Assembly (NCBI RefSeq): GCF_013426915.1
Contig: NZ_AP023181.1
Coordinates: 248,001 to 312,000, forward strand
Source: Paraburkholderia sp. PGU19
GTDB taxonomy: Bacteria; Pseudomonadota; Gammaproteobacteria; Burkholderiales; Burkholderiaceae
Length of the DNA stretch: 64,000 bases
Reading direction: 5' to 3'
The position numbers were made by a program, and so were the translations under genes. This document shows positions 46,939 to 54,874 of the stretch, piece by piece (the stretch's first letter is position 1; the number at the start of each line of letters is the position of its first letter). A model generated the notes under the pieces. The model was not told the origin of the DNA. It saw only the letters and a list, made by a program, of their open reading frames with translations, and ran no database searches.

Positions 46939-47835
46939 TCACGGACGTGAGGAAGGCCAGCCAGTGCCCAGCATAGGGTCGTACACGTCCGAGCGCCGGT
47001 CGCGCAGCACGTGGTTAAAAGCGTTAAGCGTGCGTCCGGAACGGGTGCGATGCAGATTGATCGCCGCGTACAGAATTTCTTCGCTATCCTGACTGGCTGG
47101 TCCGGCCAGTGGCCAACCGTCAGCCCCCACGATCAGGCTTTGTCCGATGAACTGCTGCCCACGCTCGGTTCCGGTCCGATTTGCGCACGCAATCATCAGA
47201 CCGTTGCTATGTGCGGCAGCCATCGTGAGAGTGGTGGCCATCGCTGGGCGCTCTGCCAGTTGACCTGGCATGGGGACCCAGTTCGTCGGAACGCAGATGA
47301 TGTCGGCGCCTTGCGTGGCGGCCAGTCGGTACACCTCCGGAAACCATCCGTCGTAGCAGATGGCGATCGAGATCCGTCCGAGCGCTGTGCCGAACACTGG
47401 CACGCCGCCGTTACCCGGCTCGAAGAAGAGGTTTTCGTTGTTCCAGAGATGGAGCTTGCGGTACGTCCCGATGTGCCCCGACGGGCCGACGAAGACTGCC
47501 GAGTTGTAGAGTCGCCTGCCTTCGCGCTCTGCAATGCCCCCAACGATATGGATGCCAAGACGCTGAGCCGCGTCGGCCCAGATCCGCACGGTCTCGCCGT
47601 TCGGAAGGTCTTCGGCCAGGCCGAACGCTTCCTCGCGGTCCGCAAAGACATAGCCGGTGTTGACCAACTCAGGCAGGACCACGAGGGATGCGCCGCTTTG
47701 CGCAGCTTCCTCGATGTAACGGAGCGATTTAGCTACGTTTTCGCGCTTTTCGCCGACGCGAGGCTCCATCTGTACGCATGCCACAACGGGCTCATTAATG
47801 CTCCGAGGGGCAGGGTTGCACCGCAAGTCTTCCAA
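46939..47835 (-). CDS. Carbon-nitrogen hydrolase (nitrilase/aliphatic-amidase superfamily), first gene of the operon
   Basis: 298 residues from a TTG at 47835, selected because ggag lies seven bases before it and no ATG gives a full domain without crossing the upstream terminator. The Glu-Lys-Cys triad is intact: Glu in LVVLPELVNTGYVF, Lys in GTYRKLHLWNNEN, and Cys in ISIAICYDGWFPEVYRLAA. A fourth family residue (Glu) is likely in the AERPAMA region. The enzyme hydrolyses an amide or nitrile. It occupies the place of amiE in the Pseudomonas amide operon, directly behind a terminator-containing leader. Confidence 0.88.
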   Translation of the reverse strand: MEDLRCNPAPRSINEPVVACVQMEPRVGEKRENVAKSLRYIEEAAQSGASLVVLPELVNTGYVFADREEAFGLAEDLPNGETVRIWADAAQRLGIHIVGGIAEREGRRLYNSAVFVGPSGHIGTYRKLHLWNNENLFFEPGNGGVPVFGTALGRISIAICYDGWFPEVYRLAATQGADIICVPTNWVPMPGQLAERPAMATTLTMAAAHSNGLMIACANRTGTERGQQFIGQSLIVGADGWPLAGPASQDSEEILYAAINLHRTRSGRTLNAFNHVLRDRRSDVYDPMLGTGWPSSRP

Positions 47836-47852
47836 TTTCGTTCTCCAAAAGC

Positions 47853-47894
47853 AAAAAGCCCCCGAACCGGCGTTGGTACGCAAGTTCGGGGGCT
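47853..47894 (-). terminator. Intrinsic terminator inside the amide operon leader
   Basis: On the minus strand an 11-bp perfect stem, AGCCCCCGAAC / GTTCGGGGGCT, is followed directly by TTTTTGCTTTT. The end of the T-run lies only a few bases before the ribosome site of the TTG start at 47835, so this is a leader attenuator and not the end of another gene. Confidence 0.85.
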
Positions 47895-47954
47895 GCATAG
47901 CCTTCCATGTAGCGCGGCATCGTTGCCGCAGATTGCCAATGACGCCCGGCAATC
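47891..47954 (-). promoter_or_regulatory. Leader hairpins, candidate AmiR (ANTAR) target
   Basis: Three hairpins precede the terminator on the minus strand. H1 (47954-47931): stem GATTGCC / GGCAATC, extendable by two G-U pairs to leave a six-base loop. H2 (47929-47914): stem GCGGC / GCCGC with hexaloop AACGAT, having A at position 1 and G at position 4 as described for ANTAR-bound RNAs. H3 (47902-47891): GGC / GCC with loop TATGCA; its 3' arm overlaps the terminator's first bases, so H3 and the terminator exclude each other. H1 and H3 do not show the A1/G4 loop, so only H2 fits fully. Confidence 0.55.
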
Positions 47955-47963
47955 AATGTCGCA

Positions 47964-47992
47964 AATCTACGAGCCCCTCGTTAAGTCGTCAA
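47964..47992 (-). promoter_or_regulatory. Sigma-70-type promoter of the amide operon
   Basis: Minus strand: TTGACG (47992-47987), 17-base spacer, TAGATT (47969-47964). Transcription would begin around 47957, just before hairpin H1, giving a leader of roughly 120 bases up to the first start codon. Confidence 0.6.
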
Positions 47993-48373
47993 GAAGATTT
48001 GACCGGTTTTCAGGGAAAGTCCCTAGCTACGGTGAGACCAAAATTCAGAATCCTCGCGGCCCTGTGGCGCAACCGGTCAGCTCCAAACCTTAACGCCAGC
48101 AGTTCGCTTACGAAGCACAACCGTTTGCATGACCGCGTCTGCGTCAGCCGCGGCAGCCAATCGTTGGTTATCGTCGCACCTCATCTCATGTCTCTTTGCC
48201 TTTCTCGTGAAGCCTGCCAAGCCAACTTCGCTCAGAAGTGACATAGCGATTGGCATCACATTCCCGCCGGTGAAGATGCCGTCGAGTGGTACAACGCGCG
48301 CGCTCGATAGCGCGTCGAGCGAGGCGATGTGACCACACCGGAGGCAGGCGTCTTTAGGAACGCTGAAGGACCG

Positions 48374-49525
48374 TCACTTCTCCACCACGCTGAGCAGCGC
48401 CTGCTTACCGTCGACGTACTTGTAAAGCGAAATCACGCCGTGCCGCAGATCGCCCTTCGAGTCGAATTGCGTCTGACCAAGCACGCCGTGGTAATCGGTG
48501 GCTGGCATCGCGGCGAGAATCTTCGCCGGTTCGGTGGATTTCGCACGCTTCATTGCATCGACGATGACGCCCACCGCGTCATACGCAAACGGCGAGTTCA
48601 GCACCGGCGCGTACCCGAAGCGCTTCTTGTAACGTTCGACGAAGGCCGGTCCTTCGGCCATTTTTAGCAGCGGTGCACCGGCTATCGAGCAGATCACGTT
48701 GTCGGCTGCATCGCCTGCGAGCTTGGCAAGATCGTCGGCACACAGGCCATCACCCGCCAGCACTTTCGCGGATATGCCGAGTTGCTTTGCCTGCTTCGCG
48801 AACGGGCCGCCCGTGCCATCGAGGCCGCCGTACATGATCACATCGGGCTTTTCGCCCTTGATCTTCGTGAGGATCGCGCGGAAATCGACGGCCTTGTCGG
48901 TGCTCGCATCGTGCGAAAGCACCGTGATGCCGTTCGCCTTCGCCTGCTTCTCGAACTCGACAGCGAGTCCCTGCCCATAAGCAGTCGAATCGTCGACAAT
49001 CGCTACCGTCTTCACCTTGAGTGTTTTCGCCGCGTAGTCGGCCAGCGTCGGACCCTGCTGCGCATCGGTGGCGACCACTCGGTACGCAGTCTTGAAACCC
49101 TGCAACGTGTACGCCGGATTCGTCGCGGACGGCGACACCTGCACGATGCCCGCGTCGTTATAGATCTTCGACGCGGGGATCGTCGAACCGGACTGCATGT
49201 GCCCAACCACTGCGACGACCTTGTCGTCAGCGAGTTTCTGCGCGACCTGCGTGGCCTGACGGGGATCGCCCGCATCGTCCTGGGCGTCGAATACCAGCGT
49301 GATCTTCCGCCCGCCGATCACGAGCCCTTTCTGGTTAATTTCCTCGATAGCGAGACGTGCGCCGTTCTCGGTGTCCTTGCCCAGATACGAAGCTGGCCCG
49401 GTCACGGGCGCGGCTTCGCCGATCTTTACCGTCTCGTCAGCCTCGGCGACGCCGGCTGCGACGATCGCCAACGTTCCCAATATGCCGACAGTCGCGACGC
49501 GACTCAAAGTTGTGATCTTGCTCAT
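48374..49525 (-). CDS. Branched-chain/amide amino acid ABC transporter binding protein (LivK-like)
   Basis: 383 residues; gggtgaag precedes the ATG. The signal peptide ends near GVAEADE. The mature start VKIGEAAPVTGPASYLGKDT and the hinge motifs VVGHMQSGSTIPASKIYNDA, QVSPSATNPAYT and VDDSTAYGQGLAVEFEKQAK are those of LivJ/LivK. No permease or ATPase adjoins, so it must use a transporter encoded elsewhere, or share the one at 42.2-45.6 kb. Its upstream region carries one copy of the 30-bp repeat shared with the asparaginase gene, so asparagine or a related amino acid is a plausible ligand. Confidence 0.9.
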   Translation of the reverse strand: MSKITTLSRVATVGILGTLAIVAAGVAEADETVKIGEAAPVTGPASYLGKDTENGARLAIEEINQKGLVIGGRKITLVFDAQDDAGDPRQATQVAQKLADDKVVAVVGHMQSGSTIPASKIYNDAGIVQVSPSATNPAYTLQGFKTAYRVVATDAQQGPTLADYAAKTLKVKTVAIVDDSTAYGQGLAVEFEKQAKANGITVLSHDASTDKAVDFRAILTKIKGEKPDVIMYGGLDGTGGPFAKQAKQLGISAKVLAGDGLCADDLAKLAGDAADNVICSIAGAPLLKMAEGPAFVERYKKRFGYAPVLNSPFAYDAVGVIVDAMKRAKSTEPAKILAAMPATDYHGVLGQTQFDSKGDLRHGVISLYKYVDGKQALLSVVEK

Positions 49526-49707
49526 GCTTCACCCAAAAAATAGTTGTGGTTGACCGCGACGAACGACCAACGCCGCCCATCGACCGGATACACGAACCGC
49601 ACACGCTCCAGTTGCGGCCGAATCCCGCTTTCGACAGATCGTTCGCGCCTGGCAGCGCGGCGTCATCCGTCGGCAGGTCAAAATTTATGCAATCAGAATG
49701 CGGCGGC

Positions 49708-49737
49708 ATTGAATCGATCTGCCGGGAAATAGAAGAA
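49708..49737 (-). repeat. Conserved 30-bp site, copy A (upstream of livK-like gene)
   Basis: Read on the minus strand it begins TTCTTCTATTTCCCGGCAGA and ends TCGATTCAAT. It matches copy B (50962-50991) at 26 of 30 positions. It points toward the livK-like gene and ends about 180 bp before its start, within the divergent region shared with the GlxA-type gene. Confidence 0.75.
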
Positions 49738-49813
49738 TTGCGGCAGGCATTCACGAAGGTCCGAGCGTCGCCCGTCGCCGTATAATCCGGACGAACCACC
49801 CACGAGTTCGCGC

Positions 49814-50905
49814 ATGCCGACCGCTGCCCCTTCTTCGAACGTTTCCCCGCCCGTGGCGCAAACGGCACATGAGCTGGTCGAGCAGCTGGACGCGCTGCCG
49901 CGCACGCTTCAGACGCGCCCAAGCCGGTCCGAAGCGGAACTGAGCGTCGGCATCCTGCTATGGCCACGATTTCCCATGCTGTCGCTAGCGGGGTTATGCG
50001 ATGCACTGCGCCATGCAGCGGATCGCGGCGACCAGAGCCGACAGTTGCGCTGCCTGTGGACGATCATCGGCGTGCAAGGCGAGTCGGTCGAAGCAAGTTG
50101 CGGTATTCCCGTGCAGGTACAGTCCGCATTTCCGGATCTCGCGCAATTCGACTATCTGGTCGTGATCGGCGGCCTGTTGGCGGATCTCGATCACGTCGAC
50201 CGCCGCTCCTGGGACTATCTGAAACTGGCCGCTCAGGAGGGCATTCCGCTTGTCGGGATGTGCACTGGAAGCTTCGTACTGGCGCGAGCAGGTCTGATGG
50301 AAAATTACGTAGCCTGCGTGCACAGCTTCCATCTCGAAGACTACCGACGCATGTTTCCGGCGTTGCGCGTAATCACCCATGCGGACTATCTGATCGACGG
50401 CAACCGCATCACCTGTGCAGGCGGCATTTCCGTGGTCGAACTGGCCGCGCGCCTGATCAGCCTGCATTGCGGACCGGATCGCGCCTCGAAGGTGATTCAT
50501 CAGATGACGGTGAGCCGTCAAGGCGGCTCGTCGTTTGTCGAACGGCGTGCCGCGCTCGGCTATCTCTCCGTCGGCGACGCAACCGTGCGCCACGCAGTGC
50601 TGCTGATGGAAGAGAACCTCGAAGCGCCATTGAATATCGCCGTCATCGCGAAAATGATCGGCACCAGCGTCCGCAATCTCGAGCGCGCATTCATGGCGGA
50701 GATGGACACCTCGCCAAACGAGTTCTATCGACGCATGCGGCTGCGTTACGCACGCTGGCTGCTCGTCAATACGGCACGCAAAATCACCGACATCGCGTAC
50801 GAGTGTGGCTTCGCCGACTCGGCGCATTTCATTCGCGTATTTCGCGAAGCGTACGGGGTTACGCCGGGCAAACTGCGCGCGTCGCGAACCGCCGGGGTTG
50901 CCTGA
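49814..50905 (+). CDS. GlxA-type transcriptional regulator (DJ-1/PfpI plus AraC)
   Basis: 363 residues from the ATG at 49814. After a polar N-terminus of about 40 residues comes the DJ-1/PfpI-like domain (VGILLWPRFPMLSLAGLCDA, LVVIGGLLADLDHVDR, VGMCTGSFVLARAGL), with an intact MCTGS elbow. The C-terminal AraC domain has LNIAVIAKMIGTSVRNLERA and KITDIAYECGFADSAHFIRV. It lies between the livK-like gene (divergent) and the asparaginase gene (same direction), and is the obvious candidate to bind the two 30-bp sites flanking it. Confidence 0.92.
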   Translation: MPTAAPSSNVSPPVAQTAHELVEQLDALPRTLQTRPSRSEAELSVGILLWPRFPMLSLAGLCDALRHAADRGDQSRQLRCLWTIIGVQGESVEASCGIPVQVQSAFPDLAQFDYLVVIGGLLADLDHVDRRSWDYLKLAAQEGIPLVGMCTGSFVLARAGLMENYVACVHSFHLEDYRRMFPALRVITHADYLIDGNRITCAGGISVVELAARLISLHCGPDRASKVIHQMTVSRQGGSSFVERRAALGYLSVGDATVRHAVLLMEENLEAPLNIAVIAKMIGTSVRNLERAFMAEMDTSPNEFYRRMRLRYARWLLVNTARKITDIAYECGFADSAHFIRVFREAYGVTPGKLRASRTAGVA

Positions 50906-50961
50906 ACACGCGGGGCCTAAGCCCATCACATTGCGTCCCACCTCCTTCGCACCTGTCGCGT

Positions 50962-50991
50962 TTCTTCTACTTTCCGGCAGATCAATGCAAT
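50962..50991 (+). repeat. Conserved 30-bp site, copy B (upstream of asparaginase)
   Basis: On the plus strand it begins TTCTTCTACTTTCCGGCAGA and ends TCAATGCAAT; 26 of 30 bases equal copy A. It points toward the asparaginase gene and ends about 130 bp before its ATG, the same relative orientation as copy A has to the livK-like gene. Confidence 0.75.
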
Positions 50992-51122
50992 TTCTCCGCA
51001 TTGGGCCGCACTACAGTCCCGTCATCGGGTAAGCCACGCATCGCGTGGCACGCCTCCAACGCGAATCACACAAGAAAGCGAGTGCGTCAGCATGCGCCTT
51101 CCTCAAATCTGATCGAACCCGC

Positions 51123-52115
51123 ATGACCGCAAAGCCCAACATCCTGGTTATCGGCACCGGCGGCACGATTGCCGGCCAGGGCAAAGCCGCCATCAACACG
51201 TCCGCCTATCTGTGCTCGGTGCTCGGCATCGACGAGATTCTTGACACACTCCCTCAGGCCAGAGCGCTGGCCAATCTGCGCTCGGAGCAGTTATTGCAAA
51301 CCGGCTCTGAGAACTTCAATAACGAGCATCTGCTTGCAATCGGCAAGCGCGTTGCAGAAGTACTCGCACGGCAGGATATCGATGGCGTAGTGATCACACA
51401 CGGGACCGATACGATCGAGGAAACCGCCTACTTTCTGCATCTCACGCTCAAGAGTGCAAAACCGGTGGTCGTGGTCGGATCGATGCGCCCACCGTCGGCG
51501 ATGAGTTCCGATGCGTCGCTCAATCTTTACGATGCGATCGCGGTCGCAGCGCATCCATCCTCAAGCGGCATCGGAACGCTCGTTGTCGCGAACAGCGAGA
51601 TACATACCGCACGCGACGTCGTGAAGAGCAACAGCTTCAAGCTCGATGCGTTTCGCTCGCCCTATGGTGCGCTCGGCTGGGTGATCGAAGGCGTCCCGCA
51701 TTACTACCGCCGTCCGGCCCGGGCGCATACACTGGACACGCCGTGGTCGCCCGACCGTCTTTCCAGTTTGCCCAAGGTCGAGATTGTCTACGGATACGGC
51801 TCGCTGGAGTCCGATGCGGTTGAAGCCATTGCCGCTGACTCTCGCGGGCTGATCTTTGCGGGCACCGGCAACGGCAACATCGCCAGCCATCTGCTGCAGC
51901 CGCTGCGAGATGCCGCGCGGCGAGGTTTGCGAGTGGTTCGCGCATCCCGCACTGGGAACGGCATCATATTACGCAACGGTGCACAACCCGACGACGAATA
52001 CGGTTGGATCACCGTCGACGATCAGATCCCCCAGAAGGCTCGCCTTCTTCTCATGCTGGCGCTCACACAAGACGCGGACACGAACGCGTTGCAAGCGGTC
52101 TTCGAGCGCTACTAA
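51123..52115 (+). CDS. ansA: L-asparaginase
   Basis: 330 residues from the ATG at 51123; in-frame codons continue upstream to 51045 but do not resemble the family. Both catalytic threonine motifs are present: VIGTGGTIAGQGKAA near the N-terminus and VVITHGTDTIEETAYFLHLT. The cap residues SDGSxNL are represented by SSDASLNLYDAIAVA. There is no signal peptide, pointing to a cytoplasmic type I-like enzyme that splits asparagine to aspartate and ammonia. The ornithine cyclodeaminase homologue follows after 43 bp. A conserved 30-bp site lies upstream. Confidence 0.9.
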   Translation: MTAKPNILVIGTGGTIAGQGKAAINTSAYLCSVLGIDEILDTLPQARALANLRSEQLLQTGSENFNNEHLLAIGKRVAEVLARQDIDGVVITHGTDTIEETAYFLHLTLKSAKPVVVVGSMRPPSAMSSDASLNLYDAIAVAAHPSSSGIGTLVVANSEIHTARDVVKSNSFKLDAFRSPYGALGWVIEGVPHYYRRPARAHTLDTPWSPDRLSSLPKVEIVYGYGSLESDAVEAIAADSRGLIFAGTGNGNIASHLLQPLRDAARRGLRVVRASRTGNGIILRNGAQPDDEYGWITVDDQIPQKARLLLMLALTQDADTNALQAVFERY

Positions 52116-52158
52116 AGCGTGCTCCTTTCACGAACAACTCTCGATCTCCCGACACATC

Positions 52159-53070
52159 ATGCATTTCATTACCGACGACCAGGTGCGCCGCCTCATCACC
52201 ATGCGCGACGCTATTGCCGAACTGCGCGTTGCCCTCACCGAACACGGCGCGGGCCGCGCGTCGGTTCAACCGCGCGTCAGAACGAATGGCGACCATGTGT
52301 CGATCAGTACGATGGGAGCAATCCTGCCTCGCGCGGGCGTGTGCGGCGCAAAAGTCTATTCGACGCATCAGGGACGGTTCGATTTCGTGATCCCTCTCTT
52401 TTCGAGCGTGGACGGACAGTTGATATCGATCGTCCACGGCGACGCGCTGACCGAATTCCGGACTGCTGCCGTCACGCGTATCGCGAGCGACGCGCTCGCC
52501 CGTCATGATGCGCGTGTACTCGCGGTGTTCGGGACTGGCCGCCAGGCCAGAGCCCATATTCGGGCGCTCGCCGACGATTCGAGAATCGAGCGTGTACTGA
52601 TCGTCGGGATCGACCATGTTGCGCAGACAGTCGCAGAAATGCAGGCGCATTTCCCCGACAAACTGATTGAAGCCAGTCACGCGCAAGCCGCCGCGCAGGC
52701 CGCCGACGTGATCGTCACCGCAACGCGAAGCGCGACGCCCCTGTTCGACGGCAGGTGGGTGAAGCCGGGCGCGTTCGTCGCAGCGATTGGTTCGAGCAAA
52801 CCCGATGCGCGTGAACTCGACGACACACTGTTGGCGCGCGCCGGCACGGTCGTGGTCGAGTCGCGGGAGCAGGCGCGAATCGAAGCAGGCGATCTGTTGA
52901 TGGCCGCGCCAGGTATTGTCAATTGGAATCAAGTGGTTGAGTTGGGTGCCGTGCTCGTAGCGCCTCAGATTGTTCATCCCGCGCAAGGCGACGTAACGGT
53001 GTTCAAGTCACTCGGTCTGGGTATTGCAGATGTTGCATTGGCCGGGTTGCTGACAGCGCGAATGACGTGA
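52159..53070 (+). CDS. Ornithine cyclodeaminase / mu-crystallin family protein
   Basis: 303 residues from the ATG at 52159 (HFITDDQVRRLITMRDAIAE). Family features are AKVYSTHQGRFDFVIPLFSS, ALTEFRTAAVTRIASDALAR, the NAD-binding loop AVFGTGRQARAHIRALA, and DVIVTATRSATPLFDGRWVK with AAIGSSKPDARELDD. Members include ornithine cyclodeaminase and alanine or ketimine reductases; the precise reaction is not decidable here. The position after asparaginase suggests amino acid catabolism under the same control. Confidence 0.87.
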   Translation: MHFITDDQVRRLITMRDAIAELRVALTEHGAGRASVQPRVRTNGDHVSISTMGAILPRAGVCGAKVYSTHQGRFDFVIPLFSSVDGQLISIVHGDALTEFRTAAVTRIASDALARHDARVLAVFGTGRQARAHIRALADDSRIERVLIVGIDHVAQTVAEMQAHFPDKLIEASHAQAAAQAADVIVTATRSATPLFDGRWVKPGAFVAAIGSSKPDARELDDTLLARAGTVVVESREQARIEAGDLLMAAPGIVNWNQVVELGAVLVAPQIVHPAQGDVTVFKSLGLGIADVALAGLLTARMT

Positions 53071-53193
53071 CGCCGTTGGCAGTCGTCCCGAAGAGACGAC
53101 GCCGCGAGGAATTGACGGCTGTATATGATCTTTTTTCAGTCTTCAGCGACGGATCAGCGGCGGCATCGTTGGCCGATCGACGCCGCCAACGAC

Positions 53194-54540
53194 TTACAGC
53201 AAGACCGCTTGCTGCAAAAGTTCCAGCGCTTTCAATTCGTCCAGCCGACCCGCGCGTGCCTTACCTGCCAGCGTCCTGATCAATGCTTCTGCTATCGGTG
53301 CAATACCGTGAAGATTGTCCAGGCTGGTCACGGAAGCGATCGGGAGTGGAGCCGGATTTTGCTTGGCTGCCGAGGCCTCGCCCTCAATTTCGTCCGGTGA
53401 GCGGCTGGCGAGATCGTCGGAGACGTCATTTACACGAGCTTGCGGGCTGACGACGATCGTCTCTCGCTCTCCCGCGACATCCGCCGAAACAGGTGAGGGG
53501 CTTTCCGAATTGCCCGGGTCGCCCGTACGCGAGCGCGTCGTGTGCGCCTTCGCTTTGGCGAGCTTCTTCCCTGGCGCACCATCGTCTGTTGCAGTCGCAA
53601 GCGGCTCGTGTTGTTGGGCGGATACGCGACCACGCGGAGCAGGCGCAAGCATACGCGACACCGACTCTGGAATCTCGGCTTCGGTACGCGGCATGTCCAG
53701 CCAGCCAGTTGGCAAACCCAGTCGCTCCGTGAACCGGTTTGCTTCGACACTGTCCATGCGCTTCTTGCCATGTAGCCGATCGGCGATGTTGAATCCACTC
53801 ATCTCCATGACCACGCCAAGTCTTACTTTCGATCCGTTGCGACTCGTGAGAAGGTGGAGGTTAGCGCGCCGGATGTTCTCCACCTCGGCGCTGTCGCTCA
53901 ATGCCAGCGGTTGCTGTTGGGGCGTTTTAGGAGACGCCTTGTCTTTCGAAGTCGAAGCCTTGAGTGGCGCGCGAGCCTTAGGCTGTTCGGCCGTTCCGCT
54001 TCGACTGTTCTTGACGGCTCCCGGCGAGCCGCCAGCTACTTTCTTTGGCATTTGCGCTTCCTCGGACAAACTATCTTCAGGAACTGGTTGCTGGTCGACG
54101 GTCCTGGCAGGAGCCGGCTCAAGTGCTTCGGACTCTGCGTCGAATCCTTCATCGATCTGAACGAAGTCGAGCGGTGACTTCAGACGAGCGATGGTCTCGT
54201 CCGCGAGCGCAGGATTGGGCTGGTCAAAGAAGCCATGCGGTAACCCAAGCGTGGTTTCCATGTGAAAGGCGGTCTCGGGCGTGAACCTCTCGCCTTTCAT
54301 CAGTTCGGCCACGCGCGTCATGTTCGATTCGAGTGCTATGGCGATATTCTCTGCGCCTACCGCATCGACCAGAAACTGAAACGATCGTGTTTTGAAGATG
54401 GAGGCAGTCTGGGCGGAGTCTCGAGGAGGCGCCTTCACATACGGTGGTCCCTGCCGTTGGGGCGGAGATTTTTTCTCGTGGTGAGGTTGGCGTTGGCCGT
54501 CGCGCCGGGATCCCGCATAGCGCCCGCGGGCTTGACTCAT
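53194..54540 (-). CDS. Protein with two similar atypical helix-turn-helix modules
   Basis: 448 residues from the ATG at 54540 (ggag nine bases before; an upstream ATG at 54555 overlaps that site). A basic N-terminus (QARGRYAGSRRDGQRQPHHE) precedes module 1, FKTRSFQFLVDAVGAENIAI, ERFTPETAFHMETTLGLPHG, FFDQPNPAL. A Pro/Ala/Lys linker follows, then module 2, ANLHLLTSRNGSKVRLGVVM, EANRFTERLGLPTGWLDMPR. Each module resembles a Cro/C1-type HTH ending in LGLPxGxxDxP. A second disordered linker leads to a C-terminal helical domain (LHGIAPIAEALIRTLAGKAR). Probably DNA-binding; role unknown. The helicase gene at 54875 is divergent. Confidence 0.7.
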   Translation of the reverse strand: MSQARGRYAGSRRDGQRQPHHEKKSPPQRQGPPYVKAPPRDSAQTASIFKTRSFQFLVDAVGAENIAIALESNMTRVAELMKGERFTPETAFHMETTLGLPHGFFDQPNPALADETIARLKSPLDFVQIDEGFDAESEALEPAPARTVDQQPVPEDSLSEEAQMPKKVAGGSPGAVKNSRSGTAEQPKARAPLKASTSKDKASPKTPQQQPLALSDSAEVENIRRANLHLLTSRNGSKVRLGVVMEMSGFNIADRLHGKKRMDSVEANRFTERLGLPTGWLDMPRTEAEIPESVSRMLAPAPRGRVSAQQHEPLATATDDGAPGKKLAKAKAHTTRSRTGDPGNSESPSPVSADVAGERETIVVSPQARVNDVSDDLASRSPDEIEGEASAAKQNPAPLPIASVTSLDNLHGIAPIAEALIRTLAGKARAGRLDELKALELLQQAVLL

Positions 54541-54874
54541 AAAATACGGCTCCATGCGATGTGAATATTCTGGGTATCCTGATTATAGACGAGGCGATGT
54601 CGTCGAAAACGCCTTGCCTGGCAGTCGGCAGTGCTGCATGCGGTGCCTTTCGCTCATCCTGGGACGCAATGTGCGGCAGGTTCGAGGAATGAACGCCGCA
54701 GGACTTTCACCCGATGTGCAACACGTCCAAGACCTTCGGGACGACTACGTCCAGGGACGGACCGGATTCTGTCCAGTTCGCTGGACGCCGTGGTTGCCCG
54801 GTTGGCGCGGCCCATTGCAATTGCGGCCTGTGCGTTCCGCGTAGACTGTCGGTTCATCTGCTCCCGAACTGCAA

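Noticed and set aside
47795..47908. A 37-codon frame spanning the leader terminator (could act as a leader peptide)
   Set aside because: No ribosome site precedes its ATG at 47908 and the amino acid content shows no regulatory run. Antitermination by AmiR explains the arrangement better. It is kept in mind as an alternative form of attenuation.
47930..48097. Guanidine-I (ykkC) riboswitch in front of the amide operon
   Set aside because: I looked because a CTAGGG word is present and the cargo fits, but the later conserved guanidine-I elements are not there, and the predicted promoter lies downstream of that word.
53315..54177. Plus-strand frame of about 280 codons opposite the double-HTH gene
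   Set aside because: Ser-rich, without domain features; the minus-strand frame has internal duplication and a good ribosome site.
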